From Artemisia argyi (taxonomy: Eukaryota; Streptophyta; Magnoliopsida; Asterales; Asteraceae), in NCBI GenBank assembly GCA_030686995.1, contig CM060704.1, forward strand, positions 118,150,042 to 118,214,041: a stretch of 64,000 nucleotides of DNA, in the 5' to 3' direction. A model generated the notes under the pieces. The model saw nothing but the letters and a program-made list of their open reading frames with translations, did no database searches and had not been told where the DNA came from. The first letter of the stretch is position 1; each line of letters begins with the position of its first letter. The translations under genes and the position numbers were made by a program. Of the stretch, positions 9,577-20,251 are shown piece by piece.

Positions 9577-9940
9577 CATTTAACACAAACTCAAATTTCA
9601 TTAATAATTAAAACATTACATATTAATTCAAATAAAATATTACAACACTTATTCATATTACATTAAAACGACCAAATTAGTTTGGATTATGATGATGCCA
9701 AATGTCTTCCACTAAATCGGCAAATGGATACATACCAACAGTCAAATGGATCAAATGAAACTCAAATGTTTACATACCAACAGTCAAATGGATCAAATGA
9801 AACTCAAATGAAAATGGTAAAGTCGATCCACCCTGCGACTCATTTGTGGTTTTGTCTTGCCTCGACCGATTACCCACAAAAGGCACGATCGACTCAAATC
9901 GATCGCATGAGTCGATCGCATGCCATTACTGTCGCCAGCC
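9439..9940 (-). mobile_element. PIF/Harbinger internal-deletion derivative (MITE-like)
   Basis: The ends are GGCTACCCACAGTAAGG and, in reverse complement, GGCTGGCGACAGTAATGG, flanked by TSD TAA (9436-9438, 9941-9943). On the minus strand, around 9680-9735, the frame FADLVEDIWHHHNPN followed by a stop matches the extreme C-terminus typical of PIF transposases, so a long internal deletion removed nearly all of the gene. A 42-bp tandem duplication (about 9728-9811) and TCGATC/TCGACC subterminal motifs (9820-9930) are present. A T-run occupies about 9537-9576. Confidence 0.85.
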
Positions 9941-9943
9941 TAA

Positions 9944-10165
9944 TAAGCTTTTGAAAATCTAGAGGTCAAACAGTCAAAACATGGGGATATGTGGAAAAAG
10001 CATTGGGAGATGGGGATGTGGGAAAAGCATGAGGAGATGTTTCAGGACAATGGGTTTTTTCTTGCAAGCAAAATAACATGTTCTTTAGGTAGTAGGTACT
10101 TTGAAATAAAAGCATAAACATAACTCAAGGAATATTTAAAGTAACAGTGACATAAATACACTTTT

Positions 10166-10213
<48 letters not shown>

Positions 10214-10761
10214 GACATAAATACAAAATTAAAAACTTGATTTTTTTACTTCATAATTCTAAACAGCAAACACGTATTAGTCACACAAATTTGTATGTCA
10301 ATATATTTTACACTAACATGGTATTTAATGAAAACCTAAAAAAAATGGCAAACATGTGCACTTATGTAATGACCATTGAAAACATAGTTTTTTAAATAAA
10401 CATTAGAAAAATAATCTCATCGCTCTTTTGTCAAACCACTACAAAAAACCAAAATGCTCATTGCTCACCACTTATACTCCAAAAAGCTTCATACCACTGC
10501 ATGCCAAACATACCCTTTTATCACATTTCTTGCTTCTGAAGTTAGAAAAAAGAAAACAAACATACATTGGCGCACCCTTATTTTACAAGTTTATTCATCA
10601 TTATCGGCTTATTGCATTTTGCGGGTACACAAACAAACATTTATTGCGTCTAAACCTCACACATGGATGCACAAGTTAAATTAAATAGGCTACATACTCA
10701 AAGAATGCCTTAAACGGATTTTATCGTTGTACATATAAATCGCAACCATTATGCACATGTA
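9944..10761. other. Unassigned stretch with long A tract
   Basis: No gene is supported. An A-run occupies about 10169-10211 and is flanked on both sides by AGTGACATAAATACA, as if slippage or a short duplication surrounds it. Overlapping short frames at 10428-10684 show no recognisable domain and are probably chance. Confidence 0.35.
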
Positions 10762-11028
<267 letters not shown>

Positions 11029-12142
11029 TATTTTCATATACACTAAAAACCTATCTTTTTATAACTCAAGGGTATATATTGCAAAATTACAAAGTTGAGG
11101 GTATAAATTAAATATTTTCATATACAATTAAACCCTATCTTTTTATTTAACAACGTATCATAATACTAGGGAGCTTCATGTGAGGGGTTGCATTTGGGTA
11201 TACGTTTTGACGAGTTTGCTGGGTTTACGAATTAAAGTTCCCTGGCTCCTCAAACGTTTACTACATGACCTCTGTATTATGATGGCCCGAACAGTGTTAC
11301 GTTATATCTAAATCTAGAAACACTTACCTCGGAAATAGAGTTTTGAAACATAAACAAACCAACTAAGACATGACATACACACTACCTCAGGTTGTGTGAG
11401 TAGGCCGTCTAATATCTGAATCACATTTCCCTGAACTAAGGCGAGTTCATAGCCTCACTTTTAAATGCTTTATAAACCCGTGAGGGGGATATATGCTATA
11501 AACTGAATACAAGTCTTTGTTTTCTCCTGATTCATTATTGCACGAGTACCTCTTATGACACCATTACATTACAAATTTCATGAACCATAATCACTTGCGA
11601 GTGAACGCGAGTATAGTGAATAGATCTATTTGGAGTTTGACAACTCCCATTGGTGTACCCCTGTCGCATACCAATAAGCACTATATTTGAGAACAAAGAG
11701 GTTAACAACTGAACACTATGGAACTTTTACTCAAACTATTACTATCTAAACTGTGGGAAACTAGAAGGGGGGTTGAATAGTTAACCGATTTGTTTTCTTT
11801 AGTTATAAAAATTTCTCTTTGAAAAACTTAGATTCAATTATAGATGAAATCAATTGACACCAATATGAACACTACACTATACTAACACAAAATATGTAAT
11901 AAGTAAATAAAGAGAAGAGATGGAAAGATCAAACCAATACAACGAAATTTATAGTGGTTCGGTCACGAAGCTCTTCTTCGCCCTACTCCACTCCCCGAGT
12001 AACCAACTCGAGAGTTCTAGCACTATATCAACAAGACTCCCTTCTGGCAGAGAAAACCGTACAACGTCGCTTACGTTATTTTCCGACACTAAGCTAGATG
12101 TCGAGTACTAATCTTAGCTAGTACCAATCTACCACGATCCAC

Positions 12143-12260
12143 ATGATCCTAACTTATCACACGGTCAACACGATCCTCACACAATCTACACGATCAACAC
12201 GATCCTCACACAATCTACATGATCAACACGATCCTCACACAATCTACGCGGTCTTCACGA
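12143..12260. repeat. Tandem repeats in the solo LTR
   Basis: A unit of about 30 bp (ACGATCAACACGATCCTCAC plus ACAATCTAC) is repeated three to four times with small changes. The equivalent part of the truncated LTR at 39590-39760 carries an unrelated GTCCAAGTCTTCAC repeat, so this part of the LTR varies strongly between copies. Confidence 0.7.
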
Positions 12261-12714
12261 GATCCTCACAATCCTCAGAATCTACTCTTGATACACTTGA
12301 TCAATACTATATCACTCAACACTCAAGAGATCCCCAAGATCTCAACAAGATCACAATGATTAACACAATGACTAAGAAACACTAATTCACTTGATGTATA
12401 TCAAGATACAATTAAGTAGACAACTAGTAATGCAAGTGCACTACTCTATGACACCAACACCTTGTATCTTCTTGATACTTTGTGTTCTTCTCTTGACTAG
12501 TAGAGGTATGTAGATGATTCTTGGTTGGATGGAAGAATCACTCTTTAAACAAAAGAAAACTAACTAATGATCTAAGAAGTGTAGAGAGAAAAGATGATGG
12601 AAACCAGAAAGTTATGTGTGTGAAAGGATAGTCAAAATCTGGGAAATGAAGTGGTATTTATAGAATCTAGAAATTTAACCGTTTTAAAGGGGACGGCACC
12701 ACTAAATATCACAC

Positions 12715-12738
12715 GGTACCACTAAATTTAGTGGTACC
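12715..12738. repeat. 24-bp perfect palindrome in the solo LTR U3
   Basis: GGTACCACTAAA followed by its exact reverse complement TTTAGTGGTACC, with further CACGGTACC/GGTACCGTG pairs around it. In LTR orientation it lies upstream of the TATA box, where related LTRs carry GGACCGTCC motifs. Confidence 0.8.
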
Positions 12739-13449
12739 ATGGTACCGTGCCAGACAAAAATGCTCCCATTTTTGTCTTTAGTGGTGAAATTTTATTTGGG
12801 GGAGTTTGGAGCTGGTTTGGGTAAAATATAGCAGTTAGGAACAATTTTTGAAATGATTTTCCTAAATAAAACATTTCTTCTTAATTCAAAAATAATTTGT
12901 AAAATGTATGTTTGAAAAGAAAGTTTTGTTAAGCTAAAAATGTGAAGTTCAACTAAAAACTTGTTTATGTTAATTTTGACGTAAGATGTTTTCACATTTT
13001 GTTATCATCAAAATATAGAGATATCAAAAGAGGAGAATAACATTTTTAGACATTATTTGCATCAACATAAACCTATGAGTTTCACTCAACCTTTGTGTTG
13101 ACCTTTAAGCATATTATCCTAGGTAACTGAGCCCTTTAAGACTTATGGCACGGAGTGACCCTGGACATGAGGATGTCCAGACCTGTTATCATTCATCCTC
13201 TTTTGCTTTAAAACGTATCTTTGGGACCTCTCTTTTGTAAAAGTTTATCTTTTACTGTAAAAACTCTGATAAATAAATGAATGTTAACTTATCTTTTAAA
13301 AACGTCTCTTTTTGAGCCGTTTTCTATTATTGTGACCATGTTTCCATTAGGTAACACCCCAGATTTAGCTCCCGCTGCTATCTGTGAAAATGGGGGTGTT
13401 ACAGAAATCAGATAAATTAAGCATGAGACAGATAATGCAGAGAAGAGAA

Positions 13450-14390
13450 ATCTAACCAGGTTCTAGCTTCTCCGGTTAGGTATAATGGAAACATCATGAG
13501 TCGAACAGCTTCATTTTTGGTTTCCCTATATCTAAACATTTCACAAACTCCAAGGAATTCATGGATGTGTTTATGAGGATCGGTGTTTGTTTCTACCATC
13601 GAATTGGTTTCCTTTGACAAGGGTCAGATGATTTCCTTTTATGGTAAATTCTTTGGCAGTTTCAGGTAGAGTTATTGCAGGGCCAGGAGTAGGAGCACAT
13701 GTTCCCTCATTGGCTCACATTGGTTCATTATCGGTTTCATCCATTGGATCATGAAGTCTAATGAATTTGATAAAGAATTGATAAAAAGAGAGATCGTCAA
13801 CAGCAGGAACTATCTCTTTAGGTGTTTCGGGTTTTAAGTCTTTTTGTAAGAATGAGACTCTTTTGTTTCTTCTTCTACTTCGGTTTATGGTTCGTTCAGG
13901 TTCGGATAAAGGACTAACAAGCTCTGCATTGGAAGATCGTGTGACCATCCAATGTAGGACTGCTAATGGTAGTAGTGATATGGAAACTGAAATTCAATTC
14001 GGATGAATTAATTTCTTGCTTTAGAGGCAATAAGTATGGCGTACTTTGGTGAAAAGTACGGCGCACTTCTAGAAAAGTTTGAAAATTTTGTTTTGTTGGT
14101 ATTGTTTCCTGGGTTTGTTTTGGTAAACTGTTTTGATTAATTTTTGGATAAAATTGAATTTTTTCAAAGAAGTGTATTTCGTTATCCATAAAAGCGGCAT
14201 TCTTTGGGAAAAGATCTCCGTGATCGTGGTGAAAAAGCGGCAGTGTAAGGTGAAAAGCGGCGGTTATTTAGGACAAAGCAATTGATATTCGAATTATAAA
14301 CACAAAAATGCAATCTAAATTTACCTAAGATGATTAAATAAACGATAAAAGAACAAGTGCTAGTCCTTGGCAGCATCGCCAAAAACTTTG
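13450..14390 (-). pseudogene. Athila-like gag, fragmentary
   Basis: Read on the minus strand from a primer-site-like TTTTTGGCGATGCTGCCAAG (about 14366-14388), a broken gag follows. A basic N-terminal part lies at 13715-13948 (NRSRRRNKRVSF), then the conserved gag block DPHKHIHEFLGVCEMFRY, NEAVRLMMFPLYLTG and EARTWLD (13453-13620). The gag is cut off at about 13450 by the junction with Copia sequence. Several frames are needed and stops intervene, so it is dead. Protease through integrase are missing. Confidence 0.7.
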
Positions 14391-15060
14391 ATGTGTCTCG
14401 AAAGCTTTAAATTTATAATAACAAGTTCTACCGATTCTCCTAATTCAAAACACACAGTAAAATTATAACCCTCGTTTATAGTAAAGAGTTTTGGTGAGAC
14501 CAGGTCGTTCCACAGGGACTGAGATTATTCTTGTATATCGATTAACTAATCAAGATGCATTTAGAAAGCGTTTAGACAATTATGCAATCGACGATGTAAT
14601 TCAAGTATTGGAGAAATATGATTACTTGGATAATCTTTATAACTTAGTGATGGTTAATGATAATGATCTCATACATGAAGTAAGTTTAACCAATGATTAG
14701 TTGTTTTCGTCAAAATAACATTTCATGAGTTAACAATGATGATTCAAGACTTATGTCCACTAATCTTTAAACAAGCATTAGCAAACTCAAGGACTAGTGG
14801 TAATGTTCAAACTATATTGTTTATAACTTAACAAAAGCAATTTCTCATTTCAATTGATCAACATACATAGACATATGTTGAAAATTATAAAATACCAATT
14901 GAATCTTTCAACCCTTTCCAATTAGCAAGTATAATCAAAAGTGATAAAAAATGAATACTAAGTTTGGAACGCAGCAAGGTTTCAACATAAACAAGAAATC
15001 AACAAGAGATCATAACCACAACCAATCACTTTAATATATTAACATATCCAAGCAACCATA
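14391..15060 (-). repeat. Probable 5' LTR of the Athila-like fragment
   Basis: Sequence beginning TGTGTCTCGAAAGC sits immediately outside the primer-site-like sequence, where the 5' LTR of a minus-strand element belongs. There is no second copy in the window to fix its outer end, so 15060 is only where Copia-like coding sequence resumes. Confidence 0.4.
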
Positions 15061-15066
15061 ATGAGT

Positions 15067-16790
15067 TTAGCCTAACATGGCTTTAATAATCATGCTTACA
15101 GTGGTTGATATGATTGAGCTAGGCCTTGAAGAAGATGAGGATGTGCCTTTGGTTGAGGGTGTTTTGAGAGGTGCACTAGGAGCTTGAGGAGATGATCGTA
15201 GAGATTTTGAAGAGGGAGTAGTGTCTTCTTGAGTGAGGTCAATAAAGTTGGTTTTTGGTGGTATGATAGTGATTTTAGGCCTTTTGTTTATGAGGAACAA
15301 TGAGGTTGAATAAGAACCCATTGTAGAGAATGAAGATGAAGTGAAGAAGAAAGATGGTGATGAAGAAGAAGAGAAGAGGAGTTTAAATAATCAAGGATGA
15401 TTATAGTTTAGGCAAAGCTTGCAATAAGAGGTTTATAACACTAATATTTGTTTAACTAAGCCGGAAAATGATGGTGATAAACATGCAATAGGGTCAAGGA
15501 TTGCAAGAAGGAAGAAATAGTCCAGAAACCCGTGACCTACGTTGGACGGTCCCTTAAATAGGGGATGCTCCATTAAATACATGGGATCGTCGCCCCTTTA
15601 TGGGACCGTCACCAGTAGGTGATCAGGTTTCCATCCTGTTTTTCATTTCTGCAATCCCGTAACCAACACATATTATCTGAGAGTTTAGATGAATATTTAA
15701 TTATATGTATAGTTACTTTACCAAAATAGGTTTCAAGCAAGTTCAAGACATATGCATTCAAGAAGGAACATGTTTTAATGCAATTAAATCTAAACTCATC
15801 CAAATACATCATAGATCAAACAAATATTAGAGATTAATACTGCTATTAAGAAATATGTTGTCTTGTTCTTCTACTTCCATTGAATGACCGTCTAAGTTTC
15901 AACATTCATTGGCTTCAGTCTCTCCCTATGCGTCTCGTTTGATCATCAATTGAAGATCTTTCTGGTTGGAGGAAAGATGATATACGTGACTCAGTTATGG
16001 GTTCCGTGAGTCGATAGAAGAGTTGGTATTGAGGATTTTGGAGGTATGGATATGATTCCATGAAATAGTTGTAGAGACGAGTTAGGAGCATCCCATAGGG
16101 CATTAATTTAGAGTTATTGTCCTTGAGATGCATTATTCGCATAGCAAAGAAGTAAGTGAGATTGTACGGTTGTCTAGTTAGAATGCAATAAAGCATATGA
16201 GCACAACACACCAATAGATACTCACGATCTTTTACTAGACAAAAGACATTTTCTCGTAAGATAACTGCCATTGGTTGAAGAAAATAGCAGAGTTCAAGCA
16301 TACGGATTCTCTTAGGATGAGAGACACTGGGTGAATCACATAAAGATGCAATTAACTCAGTAGAAAGGGGAATACATGAGCGATATGGACCATCCTCTTC
16401 TCGATGTTCGAGGATGGAGTCAAGCTCAAGTTCTTCTGTATAGGCACATTGCCCAAGATTTGGAAGTCTAAGGATTTGAGCAAATTGCTCAAGAGACAAT
16501 GAAATTTGTACTGACCGACCCAAAACCAAATAGATATGGAGTAGTCTTGGTTACGTTTAATTTTGATTTCACGGAAGAATTCTAACATGAAGCGAGGACA
16601 GATTAGTTCATTGATAGTTAGTAGGCTTTCAAAACCTATAGTTCGAAAGGCTCTGTCGATTTGTACCTGGGCTACCAAGGAAGGATCAACAGTTCAGCCT
16701 TCGTGGATGTTACAAGACTCAAGATCTTTGAAACTTTGGACAAACTCTGGTGGTAAGTAAGGTTCTAATAAAACTTTTGGAATGTAGTTG
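15067..16790 (-). pseudogene. Copia 3' ORF (env position), degenerate
   Basis: Fragments in order on the minus strand: [19 protein letters not shown] (from about 16790); INELICPRFMLEFFREI (to about 16540); after a frameshift near 16525, SLEQFAQILRLPNLGQC ... ENVFCLVKDREYLLVCCAH ... PYGMLLTRLYNYF (15915-16529); and after a gap a Ser/Pro/Thr-rich part (15067-15321, NFIDLTQEDTTPSSKSLRSS). Proteins of this type occur downstream of pol in SIRE-like Copia elements of Asteraceae and are often labelled putative plant transposon protein; their role is unknown. At least one stop (about 16694) and one frameshift make this a pseudogene. Confidence 0.65.
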
Positions 16791-16813
16791 TTGGTTATAA
16801 GATTATCAAAATC

Positions 16814-16944
<131 letters not shown>

Positions 16945-17109
16945 GCATTGTTATACCTACACCAGAAAATATAATAACATGGAATTAGTTTTAAGTACAC
17001 ATGTTAAGTTTGATATATTTATCCAAACACTCCTTGATTTTGTTTATTTCATCATGTTGAACCTATGTAATAACTTAAGCATTCCTTAATTCAAGATTTA
17101 TTTGACCAG

Positions 17110-17791
17110 CTATGTTTGAAAATGTTTATAAAAATGTTTATAATAACATATACAAAAACTTATATAAAAACGCATATAAAAGCTTATAAAAAGTATATAA
17201 AAATGTATATAAGAAAGTATAAAAAAATGTATATAAACCGTATACAAAAAACGTATATAAAAACTTATACAAAACATTTATAATAACGTATACAAAAACT
17301 TATAAAAAAAACGTACACAAAAACATATATAAAAACGTATAAAAAGTATATAAGAACGTGTATAAAAACGTATATAAAAATTTATATAAGTATAAAAAAA
17401 ATGTATATAAAACTGTATAAAAAAACGTATATAAAAGCGTATAAACACTATAAGAAAGTGTATAAAAATGTTTATAAGAACTTATATTAAAAAGTATATA
17501 AAAACGTATACAAAAATGTATATAATAACGTATACAAGAATGTATACAAAAATGTGTATAAAAACGTATATAATAACGTATACAAAAATTTATATAAAAA
17601 CTTATAAAAAATCAAAAAAACCTTAAATAAACCAGAAATTTTTAAGTTATAAATGGCTGTTAGTTTAGAGGATGGATGATGCAACGATCGTTGTCCAAAG
17701 GTTTCCTACATGGACGATCCTTACACTTTTGTAAGGTTTGAGACGAAACATGCAATTTTGCTAAACTTTAGGGACGATTTATGCAATTTAC
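17110..17791. mobile_element. Single arm of a MULE-type foldback element
   Basis: 17110-17610 is an array of variable 10-14 bp units (AAAACGTATATA, AAAACTTATAC). It is followed by GGACGATCC...GAGACGAAACATGCAATTTTG and GGACGATTTATGCAATTTAC, which align with the right end of the foldback at 37125-38802. No matching left terminus is visible, so this looks like one arm or an end-deleted copy. Confidence 0.6.
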
Positions 17792-17799
17792 TATTAAAT

Positions 17800-18260
17800 T
17801 TTTGAATGATGTTTGTAATTTTTAATATCATTAGGTGCAATATGCTTAACTTGCTACATTATTTACAATTATATTTACAAGGGAACAGATTTTAAAACTA
17901 ACACAAAATGAAAAGAGGACTGTTAATTTAAGATGAAAAGAGTACATCTTTCACCAAAATTGAAAATTTGTTAAAATCAATGATTGAATGTTTTCTGTAT
18001 AGCCCTTTTTCTAAAAATCTAAGCTACAAGATTTGTTTTTGCTAAGACAATATACACAAAATCAACAAAAGTAAAATCATTTTTAATGTTTATTTTATTT
18101 ATTTATTATTTTTATTTTATTTATTTAAATAAAATTTTTATTCTTTAAACAAAAATCAGTTTAGAATAATATATTTACTTGAGTTACTACTGTATTAAAT
18201 AGAATTCTTATACTTCACGTGATCTCAACCTTTTTATCATCCACATCAATCAATGTTAAC
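17800..18260. other. Unassigned AT-rich stretch
   Basis: I see no gene or bounded repeat. TTTATTTATT runs near 18080-18125 are low complexity. TTA at 18261-18263 is the TSD of the next element. Confidence 0.4.
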
Positions 18261-18432
18261 TTAGAGCATACTCATACTTAACGCATCTCTTGCGTTAAAG
18301 AGCCCATAACGTGCGTTAAGATCGGGTTACCCGTTGCACGATATTGCGTTAAGTCCACGTTAATGTGGCGAGTTAAGTGGTTAACGTCACGTTAAGTTGC
18401 TTCGTTTGTTAAAAAAAAATTAGAAAAAAAAA

Positions 18433-18471
<39 letters not shown>

Positions 18472-18603
18472 CTTCACCCCCTTCTAATGTACACTAACGG
18501 ATATATTTCAAAAAAATTTACATTTCCCACCTCCAACGTATAGTAACGGATACATTTGAAAAAAAAATAAAAAAAAATAATTCCAAAACCTTTTTTCAAC
18601 CAA

Positions 18604-18611
18604 TATAAATA
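18604..18611 (+). promoter_or_regulatory. TATA box of the PIF ORF1
   Basis: TATAAATA lies about 80 bp before the ORF1 ATG at 18690, with a CA/CT-rich leader between, the usual arrangement for a plant core promoter. Confidence 0.6.
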
Positions 18612-18689
18612 CGCATTTACCACACTTCATTTTCTCACACTTTCACTACTCATTATATTCTCTACTACAATTCTAATAGCCAAAAAAAA

Positions 18690-19818
18690 ATGTCTCAAGG
18701 CAACAATGACAACGACTCGCTTACGAACCTTCTCAGTGGGTGGGGGAACCCATACGCGGGTTCATCGTCAAATCCGAATTGGGAGAACCCAAACCTCTTC
18801 GATATGTCGAGTCAAGAACTTTTCCAACAACATCAAGTGCTAAAATTTTGGCAAGATAGCCAACAACAAAACACCTTAAACTCCAATTTCCAAAATCTCC
18901 AATTCACTCAACAATCCCAACATTCCCAAACGGAAACTAACGAAGTTCCCGAGACACCTATTTCTCCTCCAAAGAAAAACAAATCTCGTGTTCAACGAAA
19001 GTCCAAAAAAAAACAAAGAACCCGCGTCAATCGTCGATGATGACAAAAACGAAGAAGGCAACAAAGTCGAACGTTGGCAAGCAAGTGAAGAAAAATTACT
19101 TGCAACGTGTTGGGTGGCCGCAAGCGAGGATTCACAAGTCGGTCGTTCCCAAGCCAAAGATATGTTTTGGCAGTGGGTTCAAAATGAGTTCAATAAAACC
19201 AATTATCATAAACGCGGCAAAGATATGATACAATCAAAGTGGAGAACGTTGAACCGTGATTGAGGAAAGTTAACGCGTGTTTCAAACGTGCCGAACGCGA
19301 TCAAAACAGTGGGGAAAATGAAATGGATATCCTCACACGCGCCAAAGAAATGTATCCTAACGAGCACAAAAACGCGCTGTTTAATAATGATGAGGCTTGG
19401 GGTATTTTGAGTCGTCATAAGAAATGGGACGCGCCGGATACGGTTGATTTAACCGGTGATGTCCCAAGCCAAGCAAACGAGGCATTGTTTTGTCATGATG
19501 CACAACCACGCCCGATGGGAAAAAAGCGGGCTGCGAAGAAACAAAAATCCGAGACAACGGCAAGCACCGGAGACACGAGTACCGGAGGATCTGTTTCATC
19601 GGCCCAATGGGGGGAGCAAATGCGTGAGGGTAAAACGTGAAGATGCTTCCAAGGCTTACCAAGCGACCACAGAAAAATACACACAAATACGGTTGAGGGA
19701 GTTTGAATTTTTGTTGGTCGACACTGCCAGCAAGGATCCACAATATGTGGCGATGGTCAACATGGAAAAAGACCGAATCATTAAAAATACGGGTTGCCAA
19801 AGCGTCAAGAATGAATAA
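18690..19818 (+). pseudogene. PIF/Harbinger ORF1 (Myb/SANT-like), frameshifted
   Basis: The family's ORF1 protein binds DNA and assists the transposase. The ATG at 18690 opens an Asn/Gln/Ser-rich N-terminus (NPNWENPNLFDM). A basic patch (PPKKNKSRVQRKSKKKQ) follows, then in another frame the Myb/trihelix-like block ERWQASEEKLLATCWVA ... FWQWVQNEFNK ... MIQSKWRTLNRD. A third frame carries VNACFKRAERDQNSGENEMD ... WGILSRHKKWD, and a fourth the C-terminal YTQIRLREFEFLL. Frame changes lie at the A9 run near 19008-19018, near 19260 (TGA) and near 19630. It is clearly inactive. Related sequences are often mislabelled in databases as glutathione S-transferase T3-like. Confidence 0.85.
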
Positions 19819-20251
19819 TTGTGTTGCGTTGTAACTTTTTTTTTTTTTTTTCGTAATTTTTTTTTCTTTTTTCTTTTTATTTTGTTTTTTTTTATGTCGT
19901 AATGTATTTTTTTTTTTAATTTCGTGATGTTTTTTTTTAGTGCGTGTTGTAATATATTTTAATAATGAATGTTATGGTTTTTAATATATGAAGTATTAGT
20001 TTTAGTTTAGGGTTGAATTTGAAAGTATTTGAAAAGTTGAGTTAAAGTGAGTAAAGATTGAGTTATGAATGTGCGTGTTTTTTGGTGAGTTAAGATGAAA
20101 GTATTAAAGCTGATGTGACACTGACGTTACACTGAGTTAAGAATTAAGTTGTGTTACCATTGTGTGTGCTCTTAGAATCCAATTCAAAAGGGTTTTGGTT
20201 GATGAAAAAACGTTAAGATGAATGGCGCTAAAGAATGTCGAATTTTACTAA

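Larger units (their letters stand above)
11752..13067 (-). mobile_element. Copia (SIRE-type) solo LTR, minus orientation
   Basis: TGTGGGAAACTAGAAGGGGG to GCATCAACA (1316 bp) is the reverse complement of a Copia LTR related to those at 41237 and 47924. It is flanked by a perfect TSD TAAAC (11747-11751, 13068-13072). With no internal region and an intact TSD it fits LTR-LTR recombination. The minus-strand TATA box (TATAAATA) lies at about 12654-12661. Confidence 0.9.
11038..13403 (+). repeat. Tekay-type LTR fragment (+), split by a Copia solo LTR
   Basis: 11038-11751 and 13068-13403 together match the reverse complement of the Tekay LTR at 49484-50800. Shared landmarks are ATACTAGGGAGCTTCATGTG, CCTGGCTCCTCAAACG and the terminus GGGGGTGTTACA at 13403. 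The 5' half of this roughly 3.1-kb LTR is missing, cut near the TA microsatellite. It is therefore a truncated LTR in plus orientation with no attached coding region. Confidence 0.8.
18264..20171 (+). mobile_element. PIF/Harbinger element carrying ORF1 only
   Basis: The 1908-bp element starts GAGCATACTCATACTTAACG, ends GTTACCATTGTGTGTGCTC, and is flanked by TSD TTA (18261-18263, 20172-20174). Subterminal regions on both sides repeat TTAACG/CGTTAA motifs. It contains a broken ORF1 but no transposase, so it could move only with help. A long A-rich run (18419-18469) and T-rich stretches (19838-19935) flank the coding part. Confidence 0.88.

Noticed and set aside
10428..10684. Overlapping plus-strand ORFs of 76-83 aa
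   Set aside because: Two overlapping frames with no domain, no clear promoter and unremarkable composition; chance is likelier.
12143..12260. CRISPR-like array of short repeats
   Set aside because: Contiguous tandem units without unique spacers, in a plant LTR. The same reasoning excludes 32360-32602.
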